A stretch of DNA of 19,943 nt. Origin: Senegalimassilia sp003474385. Its GTDB lineage: Bacteria > Actinomycetota > Coriobacteriia > Coriobacteriales > Eggerthellaceae. The DNA is taken from positions 1 through 19,943 of the forward strand of contig NZ_QUCY01000035.1 in assembly GCF_003474385.1 (NCBI RefSeq), written 5' to 3'. The position numbers and the translations under genes are program-made. The notes beneath the pieces are model-generated. The model did not search any database, had not been told where the DNA came from, and saw nothing but the letters and a program-made list of their open reading frames with translations. Of the stretch, positions 1-8,019 are shown piece after piece (the stretch's first letter is position 1; each line of letters starts with the position of its first letter).

Positions 1-126
1 GCGGCGCACGGCGCGGTACACGGCGTCGGCCACGGCGTCGGCGGTGAGCGCGCCGGGCTGCGCCGCGGCCGCGAGCACCTCGCTGCCGTCCGCAGCCGTC
101 CAAGCGGCGGTGTTCTCGTCTTCCAC
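1..126 (-). CDS. 5' end of an unidentified protein (partial)
   Basis: The minus strand opens with GTG (complement of 124-126), preceded by a purine-rich AAAGGAAAGGAA ribosome binding site at a suitable distance, and stays open for 42 codons to the window edge. The visible peptide begins (M)EDENTAAWTAADGSEV and ends ADAVYRAVRR. It is Ala-rich, with acidic then mildly basic character, and has no signal peptide or membrane segment. Codon use is strongly GC-biased like the neighbouring genes. It is divergent from the malic enzyme gene. I do not recognise the family, because too little of the protein is present. Confidence 0.6.
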   Translation of the reverse strand, partial: MEDENTAAWTAADGSEVLAAAAQPGALTADAVADAVYRAVRR

Positions 127-628
127 GTTGTTCCTTTCCTTTTGATGCGTACCCCTATTGTGCGCCATAGGGCGGCTCGGCGCGGGAATTCCATGCAATC
201 CGAGGAGCGGGGGCGGGGTCTTTTCGCGTGACCGCGTGCTGTGAAGGGGGCGTGCATTCGTGTCGCCGCGAACGAGTGGGAGGCCCGCCGCGTATCGCCT
301 TGCGTCTTCGTCCTCATCTGTCGTTGCTTTTGCCGGGCGTATCGCATGTCGAAAACGGTTTGCCGCGCATCGGGCCCCGGCGTCGACGTTGCGGCCCGGA
401 GGTTTGGCGCCCCCTTCCGCATCCGCTTGCCTATTCTATGTACGCCCCCTGCTCATCGGGCGAAACGCACCTCATGGGCGTTTTTCGGGGAGAGCGTGCG
501 CGGCGTGCGGGCGTCAAGGTGCAAGGGGTATAATCCCTAGCTGGACATACGTTTTCGCAAGGAAGCGGGAACACTCACGTTAAACGGCGCCGTCGGCGCC
601 GCGCATAGGGAAAGGTGCATGGAGCAGC
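127..628. other. Gene-poor intergenic stretch upstream of the malic enzyme gene
   Basis: Several short reading frames of about 100 codons overlap here in all frames, but none has a ribosome binding site or recognisable protein character. They look like chance openings in GC-rich DNA. A perfect -10 hexamer TATAAT lies at 529-534, about 95 bases upstream of the malic enzyme start, but no good -35 sits at the right distance. A stem AAACGC (463-468)/GCGTTT (478-483) followed by two more T gives a weak terminator-like element. GGCGCC-GTC-GGCGCC (586-600) forms a compact hairpin in the presumed 5' leader. The region could carry a leader or small RNA, which the sequence alone does not prove. Confidence 0.4.
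153..172. promoter_or_regulatory. Short inverted repeat upstream of the leftmost gene
   Basis: CCCTAT (153-158) and ATAGGG (167-172) form a perfect 6-bp inverted repeat with an 8-base centre, about 27 bases upstream of the GTG start of the divergent minus-strand gene. The position fits an operator overlapping its promoter. No convincing -10/-35 pair is visible beside it, so the operator role is inference. Confidence 0.25.
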
Positions 629-1783
629 ATGGATATCGCACAGGAATCGTTGCGTTTGCATGAGCAGTGGCAGGGCAAGCTGGAAACCGTCCCGAAGATG
701 AGGATCGAAACGCGCGAGGACCTGGCGCTGGCCTACACCCCCGGCGTCGCCGAGCCGTGCCGCAAGATCGCCGAGAACCCTTCCGATGCTTATAAGTACA
801 CCATGAAGGCCAACACCGTTGCCGTCGTCTCCGACGGTTCGGCCGTGCTCGGCCTGGGCAACATCGGCCCGGCCGCGGCCATGCCCGTGATGGAGGGCAA
901 GTGCGCGCTGTTCAAGTCCTTCGGCGGCGTGAACGCCGTCCCGCTGTGCCTTGACACGCAGGACGTCGACGAGATCGTCGAGACCGTCAAGCGCCTCGCT
1001 CCCAGCTTCGGCGGCATCAACCTCGAGGACATCTCCGCACCGCGCTGCTTCGAGATCGAGCGCCGTCTGATCGACGAGCTCGACATCCCCGTGTTCCATG
1101 ACGACCAGCACGGCACCGCCATCGTGGTGCTTTCCGGCGTCATCAACGCGCTTCGCCTGACGGGCAAGCAGAAGGAAGCATGCCGCGTGGTGGTCAACGG
1201 AGCCGGCTCCGCAGGCATCGCCATCGCCAAGTTGCTGCTCAGCTACGGTTTCAGGAACCTTATCCTGTGCGATAAGTGCGGCATCATCAACTCGCGCTCC
1301 GAGGGCATCAACGAGGCCCAGCGCGCCATGCTCGCCACCACCAACCTCGACGACAAAGAGGGCACGCTGGCCGACGCCATGCGCGGCGCCGACATCTTCG
1401 TGGGCGTCTCCGCCCCGGGCATCGTGTCCGCTGAGATGGTCGAGTCCATGAACTCCGACGCCATCCTGTTCGCCATGGCCAACCCCACGCCCGAGATCTT
1501 CCCGGACGTGGCCCGCGCCGCCGGCGCTCGCGTGGTGGGCACCGGCCGCTCGGACTTCCCGAACCAGATCAACAACGTGGTGGCGTTCCCCGGCATCTTC
1601 AAGGGCGCCCTGGAGTCGCGCGCCACGCGTGTCACGAAGCAGATGAAGCTTGCCGCCGCCGAGGCGCTTGCCGCGCTCGTCTCCGACGATGAGCTGTGCG
1701 AGGACTTCATCATGCCCGAGCCGTTCGACCCGCGCGCCGTGGAAGCCGTGGCTGCCGCCGTGGCCGGCGCCGTGCAGGGATAG
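629..1783 (+). CDS. NAD(P)-dependent malic enzyme (short bacterial type)
   Basis: Predicted to convert L-malate to pyruvate and CO2 with reduction of NAD(P)+, a cytosolic anaplerotic/NADPH-supply reaction. The 384-residue length matches the compact bacterial form without a phosphotransacetylase domain. Motifs in order: YTPGVAEPC at 36-44 (general-acid Tyr36), MEGKCALFKSFGG at 88-100 (catalytic Lys91), metal-ligand segment LEDISAPRCFE at 132-142 and FHDDQHGTA at 156-164, then the nucleotide-binding GAGSAGIA at 191-198 and MANPTPE at 283-289. The ATG at 629 is chosen because GGAG ends four bases upstream; another ATG at 619 is out of frame. Only five bases separate its stop from the GTG of tmk, so the two are likely cotranscribed. 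NAD versus NADP preference cannot be read with confidence. Confidence 0.95.
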   Translation: MDIAQESLRLHEQWQGKLETVPKMRIETREDLALAYTPGVAEPCRKIAENPSDAYKYTMKANTVAVVSDGSAVLGLGNIGPAAAMPVMEGKCALFKSFGGVNAVPLCLDTQDVDEIVETVKRLAPSFGGINLEDISAPRCFEIERRLIDELDIPVFHDDQHGTAIVVLSGVINALRLTGKQKEACRVVVNGAGSAGIAIAKLLLSYGFRNLILCDKCGIINSRSEGINEAQRAMLATTNLDDKEGTLADAMRGADIFVGVSAPGIVSAEMVESMNSDAILFAMANPTPEIFPDVARAAGARVVGTGRSDFPNQINNVVAFPGIFKGALESRATRVTKQMKLAAAEALAALVSDDELCEDFIMPEPFDPRAVEAVAAAVAGAVQG

Positions 1784-1787
1784 CAAC

Positions 1788-2687
1788 GTGGCCGATATCC
1801 GCAACACGGGCATCGTGAGCGAGGTGCCGATGATGCGCGAGGGCCGTCCGGCTTCGGGCGCCCCGGTGCATCCGGCTGCTCCCGCGCAAGCCGTCGATCA
1901 GGGGCTTTCCGCAGAGCAGGCGCCTGAGCGCGGCGTGTTCGTCACGTTCGAGGGCGGCGATGGCGCCGGCAAGACCACCCATATCCGCTTTCTGGCCAAC
2001 GCCCTTTCGGCTATGGGCCGTGAGGTCGTGTGCCTTCGCGAGCCCGGCGGTACCGAGGTGGGCGAGCAGCTGCGCGGCGTGGTGCTGAACCCGGCGAACT
2101 CCAATATGTGCGATGCTTCCGAGCTGCTCGTTTTCGAGGCGGCCCGTGCGCAGCTGGTCAGCCAGGTCATAGCCCCGGCGCTCGAGCGCGGGGCCGTGGT
2201 CCTGTGCGACCGCTTCACCGATTCCACCGTGGCTTACCAAGGTTACGGGCGCGGGCTCGACCGGGCGTTCGTGGAGGCGGCGAATGCCTTTGCGTGCCAG
2301 GGCATCGTGCCCGATCGCACCATCTTGCTGGTGGCCGACAGCGCCGCCGAGGGCCTGGAGCGCGCCACGCGCCGCGCCGGGGCCGATCGCATGGAGCGAG
2401 CCGGCGAGGATTTTCATGCCCGCGTGAACGCGGCGTTTTTGGAGATCGCGGAAAAGAACCCGCGCCGCGTGCGCCTGGTGCGCTCGAACGGGCGCAAATC
2501 GCATACGGCTGTGCAGGTGTTCGCCCAGCTGGCGGACCTGTTCCCGTGGATGGGCGATTTCGTGCGCGCCAACGAGGCCTACTTCGAGCGCCTCGACGTG
2601 CACCGCACCCATGAGGGGCGCGTTGATTACCGTGAGGATTCCGCATCGGCGCCTCGCGCGGAGCGTTCGGGCAAGGAGCAGCAGTAG
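1788..2687 (+). CDS. tmk: Thymidylate kinase (dTMP kinase), N- and C-terminally extended
   Basis: Phosphorylates dTMP to dTDP with ATP, feeding dTTP synthesis. From the GTG at 1788 the protein has 299 residues: a low-complexity leader of about 48 residues, then the kinase core. The core shows the P-loop FEGGDGAGKTTH (54-65), LREPGGTEVGEQLR (83-96), the DRFTDSTVAYQGYGRG substrate segment (141-156) and an Arg-rich lid (ATRRAGADRMERAGEDFH, 193-210). The usual family length is about 200-215 residues, so both ends are long; the C-terminal 40 residues are charged and unfamiliar. GTG 1788 is preferred because AGGGA (1776-1780) sits seven bases upstream. ATG 1830 or 1833 would give a shorter leader. 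It is followed five bases later by holB, the tmk-holB order common in many bacteria. Confidence 0.93.
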   Translation: MADIRNTGIVSEVPMMREGRPASGAPVHPAAPAQAVDQGLSAEQAPERGVFVTFEGGDGAGKTTHIRFLANALSAMGREVVCLREPGGTEVGEQLRGVVLNPANSNMCDASELLVFEAARAQLVSQVIAPALERGAVVLCDRFTDSTVAYQGYGRGLDRAFVEAANAFACQGIVPDRTILLVADSAAEGLERATRRAGADRMERAGEDFHARVNAAFLEIAEKNPRRVRLVRSNGRKSHTAVQVFAQLADLFPWMGDFVRANEAYFERLDVHRTHEGRVDYREDSASAPRAERSGKEQQ

Positions 2688-2692
2688 CGCTT

Positions 2693-3868
2693 ATGGCAGA
2701 CGCATTCGAGAACATCTTGGGCCAGCCGCAGGTGCGCGAGTTCTTGCGCGCCACCGTGGCATCGGGGCGCGTCAGCCACGCGTACCTGTTCTGCGGGCCG
2801 GCAGGCTCAAACAAGACGCTTGCGGCGCTCGCCTTCGCTCAGGGCATCCTGTGCCCGAAAGGCCCCAAGGGCCCTCGCGGCGGCAATTGCGGCGCATGCG
2901 ATACCTGCGGGCGCATCATGCGCAAAAAGCACCCGGATGTGCGCATGTTCGAGCCCGAGGGCGCTGCCGGCTATCTGGTCGAGCAGGTGCGCGGTATCGT
3001 GGCCGACACGGCCTTGGCGCCCATCCAGGCAGATCGCAAGGTCTACATCCTCGATCGAGTAGACCTGCTCGGCGTGCAGGCGGCCAACGCGTTCCTGAAA
3101 ACGCTCGAGGAGCCGCCCGCCGATGTGGTGCTCATCCTGCTCGCGCGCACCCGCGAAAGCGTGCTGCCCACCATCGTCTCGCGCTGCCAGGTAGTGCCGT
3201 TCCGCACCATCCCGGTTTCCGAGGCGGCGGGCATCGTGGTGCAGAACTCGGGCGCAAGCCCCGAGCAGGCGCGCGTGGCGCTGCAAGCCTGCGATGGCTC
3301 CATCACCCGCGCGGTGGAGTTCCTGAAGTCCAACGAGCGCTTGGAGTTCCGCGCCCGGGTGCTCGAGGTGCTGGCGTGCCTGCGCCGCGCCGACGATTGG
3401 GACGTCATCGGGTTCGCCGCCGATCTGGTGGTGCGCGTGAAGCTTCCGCTCGACACCGTGCGTGCCGAGCAGGAGGCCGAGCTCGCCGAGAACGCCGACT
3501 TCCTGGCGAAATCGGCCATCCGTCAGATCGAGGCGCGCAACAAGCGCCAGCTCACGGCAAAGACCGCCGAATCGCTGCGTCAGCTCACCGGCATCACCCG
3601 CTCGTGGCTGCGCGACATCATGGTCCAGGCCGCGGGCGCGCCTGAACAAGTGGTCAACGCTGACGTCAGGCCCTCCATCGAGGAAGCCGCGGCGCGTACC
3701 GACGCCGCGCGTGCCGCCGCTGCTATCGCGGCCGTGCGCCGCTGCGACGTCGCCATCTCTTATAATGTATCTCCTGAGACGTGCATCGACGCGATGCTGC
3801 TCGAGGTTCGCGACATACTGTACGGCCGTGCGCTGCCCAATGCGGCGCTGCGGGCGTATGCCAGATAG
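2693..3868 (+). CDS. holB: DNA polymerase III subunit delta' (clamp-loader subunit)
   Basis: A component of the clamp loader that places the beta sliding clamp on DNA. The 391-residue protein starts with the typical FENILGQPQVREFLRATV segment. A P-loop-like GPAGSNKT follows (35-42), then a zinc module with Cys54, Cys66, Cys69 and Cys72. The Walker B region is degenerate (VYILDRVDLL, 117-126), as expected for a delta' subunit that need not hydrolyse ATP. The sensor-1/arginine-finger stretch IVSRCQVVPF is at 161-170. The remainder is the helical collar domain. The position between tmk and ricT is the conserved neighbourhood for holB. DnaX is unlikely, because no long tau-type C-terminus or intact Walker B is present. 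Confidence 0.92.
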   Translation: MADAFENILGQPQVREFLRATVASGRVSHAYLFCGPAGSNKTLAALAFAQGILCPKGPKGPRGGNCGACDTCGRIMRKKHPDVRMFEPEGAAGYLVEQVRGIVADTALAPIQADRKVYILDRVDLLGVQAANAFLKTLEEPPADVVLILLARTRESVLPTIVSRCQVVPFRTIPVSEAAGIVVQNSGASPEQARVALQACDGSITRAVEFLKSNERLEFRARVLEVLACLRRADDWDVIGFAADLVVRVKLPLDTVRAEQEAELAENADFLAKSAIRQIEARNKRQLTAKTAESLRQLTGITRSWLRDIMVQAAGAPEQVVNADVRPSIEEAAARTDAARAAAAIAAVRRCDVAISYNVSPETCIDAMLLEVRDILYGRALPNAALRAYAR

Positions 3869-3882
3869 AAAGAAGGAGCGCC

Positions 3883-5481
3883 ATGGTCCGCATAGCGCCT
3901 GTCAACCTGCCCTACAACCCTAAAACGCTGTGGTTCGATGCGGGCGAGCTGGAACTGCACGCCGGATGCGACGTCGTGGTCCAAACCGCCCGGGGAACCG
4001 AGTTCGGCCATATGGGCGAGCCTGCGTTCGAGGCAACGCCCGACCAGGTCAAGAAGCTGAAAACCCCTTTGAAGCCCATCTTGCGCGTGGCTGATGACGA
4101 AGATCGCGCCAAGCAGGCCGAGCTCGAGGCCCGCGCCGCTGAGGCGCTCCCCGTGTTCAAGGAGCTTGCCGCGAAGGCCTCTGAGGAGATGCGCCCGGTT
4201 TCGGTGGAGTACCTGTTCGACGGCGACAAGGCCGTGTTCTACTTCGAATCCGAGAACCGCGTCGACTTCCGCGAGCTGGTGCGAACGCTCTCATCGCGCC
4301 TGCATGTGCGCGTAGACATGCGCCAGATCGGCGTTCGCGACGAGGCGCGTATGGTGGGCGGCCTTGGTCATTGCGGCCAGGAGCTATGCTGCAAACGCCT
4401 GGGCGGAGAGTTCTGCCCGGTGTCCATTCGCATGGCCAAGGAACAGGACCTGTCGCTGAACCCGCAGAAGATCTCGGGCGTGTGCGGCAGGCTCATGTGC
4501 TGTCTTCGTTATGAATATGACGCCTACAAGGATTTCAAAAGCCGTGCGCCGAAGAAGAACGCCCAGGTGGAAACGCCTGATGGCGCGGCGAAGGTAGTGG
4601 ACTTGGATGTTCCGCGCGAAGTGGTGTCGCTGCGCATCGAGGGCGAGAAGCCCGTGCGCGTCCCGCTTGCCGACTTCGATGCACCCGAGGAGGGCGCACG
4701 TCCGAAGTGCGTGGGATGCGAGGCCTGGGAACGTGCTTTGAGCGAACAGCCCGGCGATGCCTTCGGCGCCGCCGCGGCGCTGGCCACGCCGCAGCTGTCG
4801 GGCAAGGACAAGCTTGCCGAACGCGCCAGCGTGCGTCACGTCCCGGGCGGCAAGAAGGCCGACGGCGCCGGCGAGGCCAAGCCCGGTCGCTCCAGCAGGC
4901 GCGGACGCGGCAAGGGCGAGCGCGCAGAGCAGAAGGCCGCCGAATCGCAGCCTGCGCGCAAGCCGCGTCGCCGCCGCTCCACCAAGGTGTCGGGCGGTGC
5001 TGCGCAGGCCGGGGAGAACCAGGCTTCGCGCACCGATTCCGCCCAAGCTGCAAACGCTGCATCCGCCGGCAAGCAATCCGGTCAGGGCGGCAAGCAGCCC
5101 AAGGAAGGCCAGGCCAAGCGTCGCGGCATGCAGCCGAGCAAGCGCCGTGGCCAGGGCGGCAAGGACGCCAAGCAGCAGAACCAGGGCGGCAAGCAATCCG
5201 GATCTGCCCAGCAGGCGGGCAAGCGCGGCCAAGGTCCCAAGGGCGGCGCCGACGCGCAGCGCGGCGGCAAGCCCGACGGCCAAGGTCCCAAGCCCCGCGT
5301 GCGTCCGGGTCAAAAGTCGTCGGGCCTGGCTCAGGCCCCCCGTCCCGACCAGGGCGGCCAGCGCAAACAGCGGGAAGGCGGCCAGGAAGGCCAGGCTCCC
5401 GGTCAGCATCGCCGTACGCGCCGCCGCAGCCATAAGGCCGCAGGCGCCGGCGAAGGCCAGGGCGCCCCGCAGGGCAACTAG
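3883..5481 (+). CDS. ricT: RicT/PSP1 family protein with long basic disordered C-terminal tail
   Basis: The homologue in Bacillus (RicT/YaaT) works with RicA and RicF in a complex carrying iron-sulfur clusters that promotes mRNA processing by RNase Y. Here the conserved PSP1 core spans about residues 1-285 of 532. It shows GLGHCGQELCCKRLGGEFCP (160-179), with Cys164/169/170/178, and SGVCGRLMCCLRYEY (198-212), with Cys201/206/207, the family's cysteine clusters. A further CVGC is at 276-279. From about residue 296 the protein becomes a tail of roughly 235 residues rich in Lys, Arg, Gln, Gly, Ala and Ser, with repeated QGGKQ-like units and an RRTRRRS stretch near the end, probably disordered and nucleic-acid binding. 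ATG 3883 is chosen because AGAAGGAG lies just upstream; an in-frame ATG at 3781 is inside holB. Family members are usually around 270-300 residues, so the tail is the oddity. Confidence 0.9.
   Translation: MVRIAPVNLPYNPKTLWFDAGELELHAGCDVVVQTARGTEFGHMGEPAFEATPDQVKKLKTPLKPILRVADDEDRAKQAELEARAAEALPVFKELAAKASEEMRPVSVEYLFDGDKAVFYFESENRVDFRELVRTLSSRLHVRVDMRQIGVRDEARMVGGLGHCGQELCCKRLGGEFCPVSIRMAKEQDLSLNPQKISGVCGRLMCCLRYEYDAYKDFKSRAPKKNAQVETPDGAAKVVDLDVPREVVSLRIEGEKPVRVPLADFDAPEEGARPKCVGCEAWERALSEQPGDAFGAAAALATPQLSGKDKLAERASVRHVPGGKKADGAGEAKPGRSSRRGRGKGERAEQKAAESQPARKPRRRRSTKVSGGAAQAGENQASRTDSAQAANAASAGKQSGQGGKQPKEGQAKRRGMQPSKRRGQGGKDAKQQNQGGKQSGSAQQAGKRGQGPKGGADAQRGGKPDGQGPKPRVRPGQKSSGLAQAPRPDQGGQRKQREGGQEGQAPGQHRRTRRRSHKAAGAGEGQGAPQGN
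4768..5478 (+). repeat. Low-complexity coding repeats (Lys/Gln/Gly-rich RicT tail)
   Basis: This part of ricT encodes irregular repeats of Gln-Gly-Gly-Lys type. At DNA level GGCAAGCAATCCGG occurs identically at 5068-5081 and 5188-5201, and CCAGGGCGGCAAG recurs near 5151 and 5181, consistent with expansion by slippage or unequal exchange. The frame stays open throughout and the encoded composition is strongly basic, so it is translated tail rather than noncoding repeat. Confidence 0.7.
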
Positions 5482-5490
5482 CAGCATTTC

Positions 5491-5521
5491 GCGCCCCCGC
5501 TTGGGCAGAAAGCGGGGGCGC
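5491..5521 (+). other. GC-rich hairpin between ricT and pncB
   Basis: A perfect 12-bp stem, GCGCCCCCGCTT (5491-5502) with AAGCGGGGGCGC (5510-5521), closes a seven-base loop ten bases after the ricT stop. No T-run follows, so it is not a standard intrinsic terminator. It may protect the 3' end of a processed ricT message or partly reduce read-through into pncB. The pncB ribosome binding site lies eight bases beyond it. Confidence 0.6.
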
Positions 5522-5541
5522 CTGCGTCAGGAGGTATCAAC

Positions 5542-7005
5542 GTGCACGGGGAAAACGGCCACGAGCTGCTCACCGATCTGTATCAGCTGACCATGGCACA
5601 AGGGTATTGGGAGACGGGGCAGGGCGCCACGCAGGCGTGCTTCCATGCGTATTTCCGCGACTATCCCTTTCGCGGCGGCTATGCCATCGCCTGCGGCATG
5701 GACCAGCTTGCCGAGCTCATCGACGGGTTCGCGTTCAGCGCCGAGGATGTTGACTACTTGGCAAGCCTTGATGCGCCCGGCGGGGGCAGGTTGTTCAAGC
5801 CCGCGTTTCTGAAGTACCTGCGCACGTTCTCGCTACGCGTTGACGTCGATGCCGTGGTCGAGGGCGCCGTGGTGTTCCCGCATGAGCCGATCGTACGCGT
5901 GATGGGTCCCATCATGGATTGCCAGCTCATCGAGACGGCGCTTCTGAACTGCGTGAACTTCGAAACGCTTATCGCCACTAAGGCCGCTCGCGTGTGCCTG
6001 GCGGCTCATGGCCTGCCCGTTGCCGAGTTCGGCCTGCGCCGCGCCCAGGGAGCCGGCGGCGGCATGTGGGCAAGCCGCGCCGCCGTGGTCGGCGGCTGCG
6101 CGTCCACGTCCAACGTGCTTGCGGGCAAAACCTACGGCCTGCCGGTGTCGGGCACCCATGCGCACTCGTGGGTCATGTCGTTTCCCAGCGAGTTGGAGGC
6201 GTTCCGCGCCTATGCGCGCGAGTTCCCGCACAACTGCGTGCTGCTCGTGGACACCTACGACGTGGAGCAGGGCATCCGCAACGCCATCACCGTGGGCCTT
6301 GAGATGCGCGCCCGGGGCGAGCGCCTGGCGGGCATCCGCATCGACTCGGGCGACCTGGCCTGGTTGGCGAAGATGGCGCGCCGCATGCTCGATGAGGCCG
6401 GCTTGGACGATTGCGGCATCGTGCTGTCCAACGACCTAGACGAATACACCATCCAGTCCATCTTGGACGAAGGCGCTCCCGTGAGCAGCTGGGGCGTGGG
6501 CACCAAGCTTGCCTGCGCGTTCGACCAGCCCACGCTCGGCGGCGTGTACAAGCTTTCGGCGACGCGTGCCCCGGGGCAGGCTGAGTGGGTCGATCGCCTG
6601 AAGATCAGCGAGTCGGCGGCGAAGCTGACGGTGCCGGGCGTGCTCGATGTTCGCCGCTACTATAACGACGACGGCACCATCGCCGGCGATATGGTGTTCG
6701 ATGTGAACGCCGACGTGGACGAAGGCCAGGTCATCGTGGACCCGCTCGATTCCATGCGCCGCAAGAAGCTTGCGGGCAAGCGGTTTTCCACGATGCTCGA
6801 GCCCCTGGCCCGCAACGGTCAGGTGGTGCTCGACGCAAGCGACCGCAGCGCTATGGAAGCGCAGCGGCGTTGCCGTGAAGGCTTGGCCTGCTTGGATGAA
6901 AGCCAAAAGCGCATGCTCAACCCCCACACTTATCCGGTGGGCCTGGAGTATGGTCTTTGTGAGCGCCGCCGCGCGCTTGTTGGCAAGCTTCGCGGTATCG
7001 CGTAG
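5542..7005 (+). CDS. pncB: Nicotinate phosphoribosyltransferase
   Basis: Makes nicotinate mononucleotide from nicotinate, PRPP and ATP, the entry step of the Preiss-Handler NAD salvage route in the cytosol. The 487-residue protein begins ELLTDLYQLTMAQGYW (8-23), the family's N-terminal signature. It carries FGLRRAQG (163-170), GGMWASRAAVVGG (173-185), STSNVLAGKTYGLPVSGTHA (188-207) and HSW, the segment expected to hold the autophosphorylated histidine (His206 or His208). GIRIDSGDLAWL and SNDLDEYTI follow, which form the phosphoribosyl-binding half. The start is a GTG at 5542, fixed by a perfect AGGAGG at 5529-5534 with a seven-base gap. It resembles the TIGR01513 group more than the E. coli PncB group. 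It probably shares a transcript with ricT upstream and the DegV genes downstream. Confidence 0.94.
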   Translation: MHGENGHELLTDLYQLTMAQGYWETGQGATQACFHAYFRDYPFRGGYAIACGMDQLAELIDGFAFSAEDVDYLASLDAPGGGRLFKPAFLKYLRTFSLRVDVDAVVEGAVVFPHEPIVRVMGPIMDCQLIETALLNCVNFETLIATKAARVCLAAHGLPVAEFGLRRAQGAGGGMWASRAAVVGGCASTSNVLAGKTYGLPVSGTHAHSWVMSFPSELEAFRAYAREFPHNCVLLVDTYDVEQGIRNAITVGLEMRARGERLAGIRIDSGDLAWLAKMARRMLDEAGLDDCGIVLSNDLDEYTIQSILDEGAPVSSWGVGTKLACAFDQPTLGGVYKLSATRAPGQAEWVDRLKISESAAKLTVPGVLDVRRYYNDDGTIAGDMVFDVNADVDEGQVIVDPLDSMRRKKLAGKRFSTMLEPLARNGQVVLDASDRSAMEAQRRCREGLACLDESQKRMLNPHTYPVGLEYGLCERRRALVGKLRGIA

Positions 7006-7056
7006 GGTTGAATGTAATGCATGCGCGCTCAAGCCGCGCTTCCGATTGGGGGATTC

Positions 7057-7959
7057 ATGATCAGGATCATCACCGATTCCGTATCTTCGATCACGCAGGA
7101 GATGGCCGCCCAGCTTGATATCCAGGTGGTCACGCTGTACGTGAACCGCAATGGCATGGAATACGAGGACGCAACCATGGACCTGGATGCGTTCTATGCC
7201 GATATCTACGACATGGTGGATGATATCCCCACGTCAAGCCAGCCTTCCCAGCATTTGCTTGAGGAGGTGTTCGAGGATGCGGCCCGCGCCGGTGATCAGG
7301 TGTGCGGCATCTTCATCTCCACGGGGCTTTCGGGCGCCTATGATGGCGCCTTGCGCGCCATCCGCGCGGTGGCCGCGCGCAACATCGGCTTTGAGTGGGA
7401 GCTTATCGACTCGCAGTCGTGCGGCTTCGACGAGGCCTTCCCTGTGCTCGAGGCCGTGGCGGCGCGCGATGGGGGCGAGGATCTGCGCGGCGTGGCGCAG
7501 GCGGCCCTCGATGCTATCGAGCGCACTCGTTTCCTGTTCACGCCGGAGAGTCTGACGTTTCTGCAGAAAGGCGGGCGCATCGGCGGCGCGGCAGCGCTTT
7601 TGGGCAACCTCGTCCAGCTGGCGCCGGTGCTTACCGTGCGCGATGGGTCACCGGTCACCTTCGCCAAGGTTCGCACGCGCAAGAAGGCGTTGGATAAGAT
7701 CGTGGCTGCCATGAAGGCCGATATCGAGGAGCATGGCCTGCGCGATGTGGTGGTGCACTATATCGGCGATAAGGCCCCGGCCGTGAAATGGGCGCACGAG
7801 GTTATCGAGCCCATGCTCGGCCGCAAGGTCAGCGTGCTGCCGGTAAGCCCGGTGGTGGGGCTGCATGTAGGCCCGGCCGTCGGCGTCGCCTACGAGTGCG
7901 CGCATGCTATATCGGGCAAGTTGACAGGGTCGAAGGCGGCCCTGACCTGCGCTTCCTAA
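7057..7959 (+). CDS. DegV family fatty-acid-binding protein (first of a tandem pair)
   Basis: DegV proteins bind a fatty acid. In characterised cases (FakB) they present it to the kinase FakA for incorporation into phospholipid. This 300-residue copy starts MIRIITDSVSSI, the usual first beta strand. It carries TSSQPS (59-64), STGLSGAY (88-95), a lysine-glycine GGRIGG segment and SPVVGLHVGPAVG near the C-terminus, all hallmarks of the lipid-binding fold. ATG 7057 is preferred over an in-frame ATG at 7021 because the protein family begins there and GGGGGA (7048-7053) precedes it, although the three-base spacing is short. The neighbour downstream is a second DegV. No FakA-like kinase is visible in the window, so the kinase partner, if any, is elsewhere. 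Confidence 0.9.
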   Translation: MIRIITDSVSSITQEMAAQLDIQVVTLYVNRNGMEYEDATMDLDAFYADIYDMVDDIPTSSQPSQHLLEEVFEDAARAGDQVCGIFISTGLSGAYDGALRAIRAVAARNIGFEWELIDSQSCGFDEAFPVLEAVAARDGGEDLRGVAQAALDAIERTRFLFTPESLTFLQKGGRIGGAAALLGNLVQLAPVLTVRDGSPVTFAKVRTRKKALDKIVAAMKADIEEHGLRDVVVHYIGDKAPAVKWAHEVIEPMLGRKVSVLPVSPVVGLHVGPAVGVAYECAHAISGKLTGSKAALTCAS

Positions 7960-7973
7960 GCGCGAAGCGAAAA

Positions 7974-7998
7974 CCCGCCCACCGCCTGCGGGCGCGGG
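7974..7998 (+). other. Small hairpin between the two DegV genes
   Basis: CCCGCCC (7974-7980) can pair with GGGC (7990-7993) and GGG (7996-7998), leaving a two-base bulge and a nine-base loop. No T-run follows. It lies in the 60-base gap just before the AAAGGAG site of the second DegV gene and could modulate its translation or message stability. Confidence 0.3.
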
Positions 7999-8019
7999 CG
8001 TTCCAACGAAAGGAGATGC

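Noticed and set aside
575..1813. A 412-codon open frame antisense to the malic enzyme gene
   Set aside because: It has His/Ala/Gly/Arg-rich composition with no family signature, lies entirely opposite a clear enzyme gene, and is typical of GC-rich antisense openings.
4768..5478. CRISPR-like array in the ricT tail
   Set aside because: The repeats are short, irregular and in frame with the coding sequence, without uniform spacers.
4384..5487. A 367-codon minus-strand frame rich in Leu/Ala opposite ricT
   Set aside because: It looks membrane-like only because the complement of the Lys/Gln/Gly repeat codons reads as Leu/Ala/Pro. No ribosome binding site and no homology pattern.
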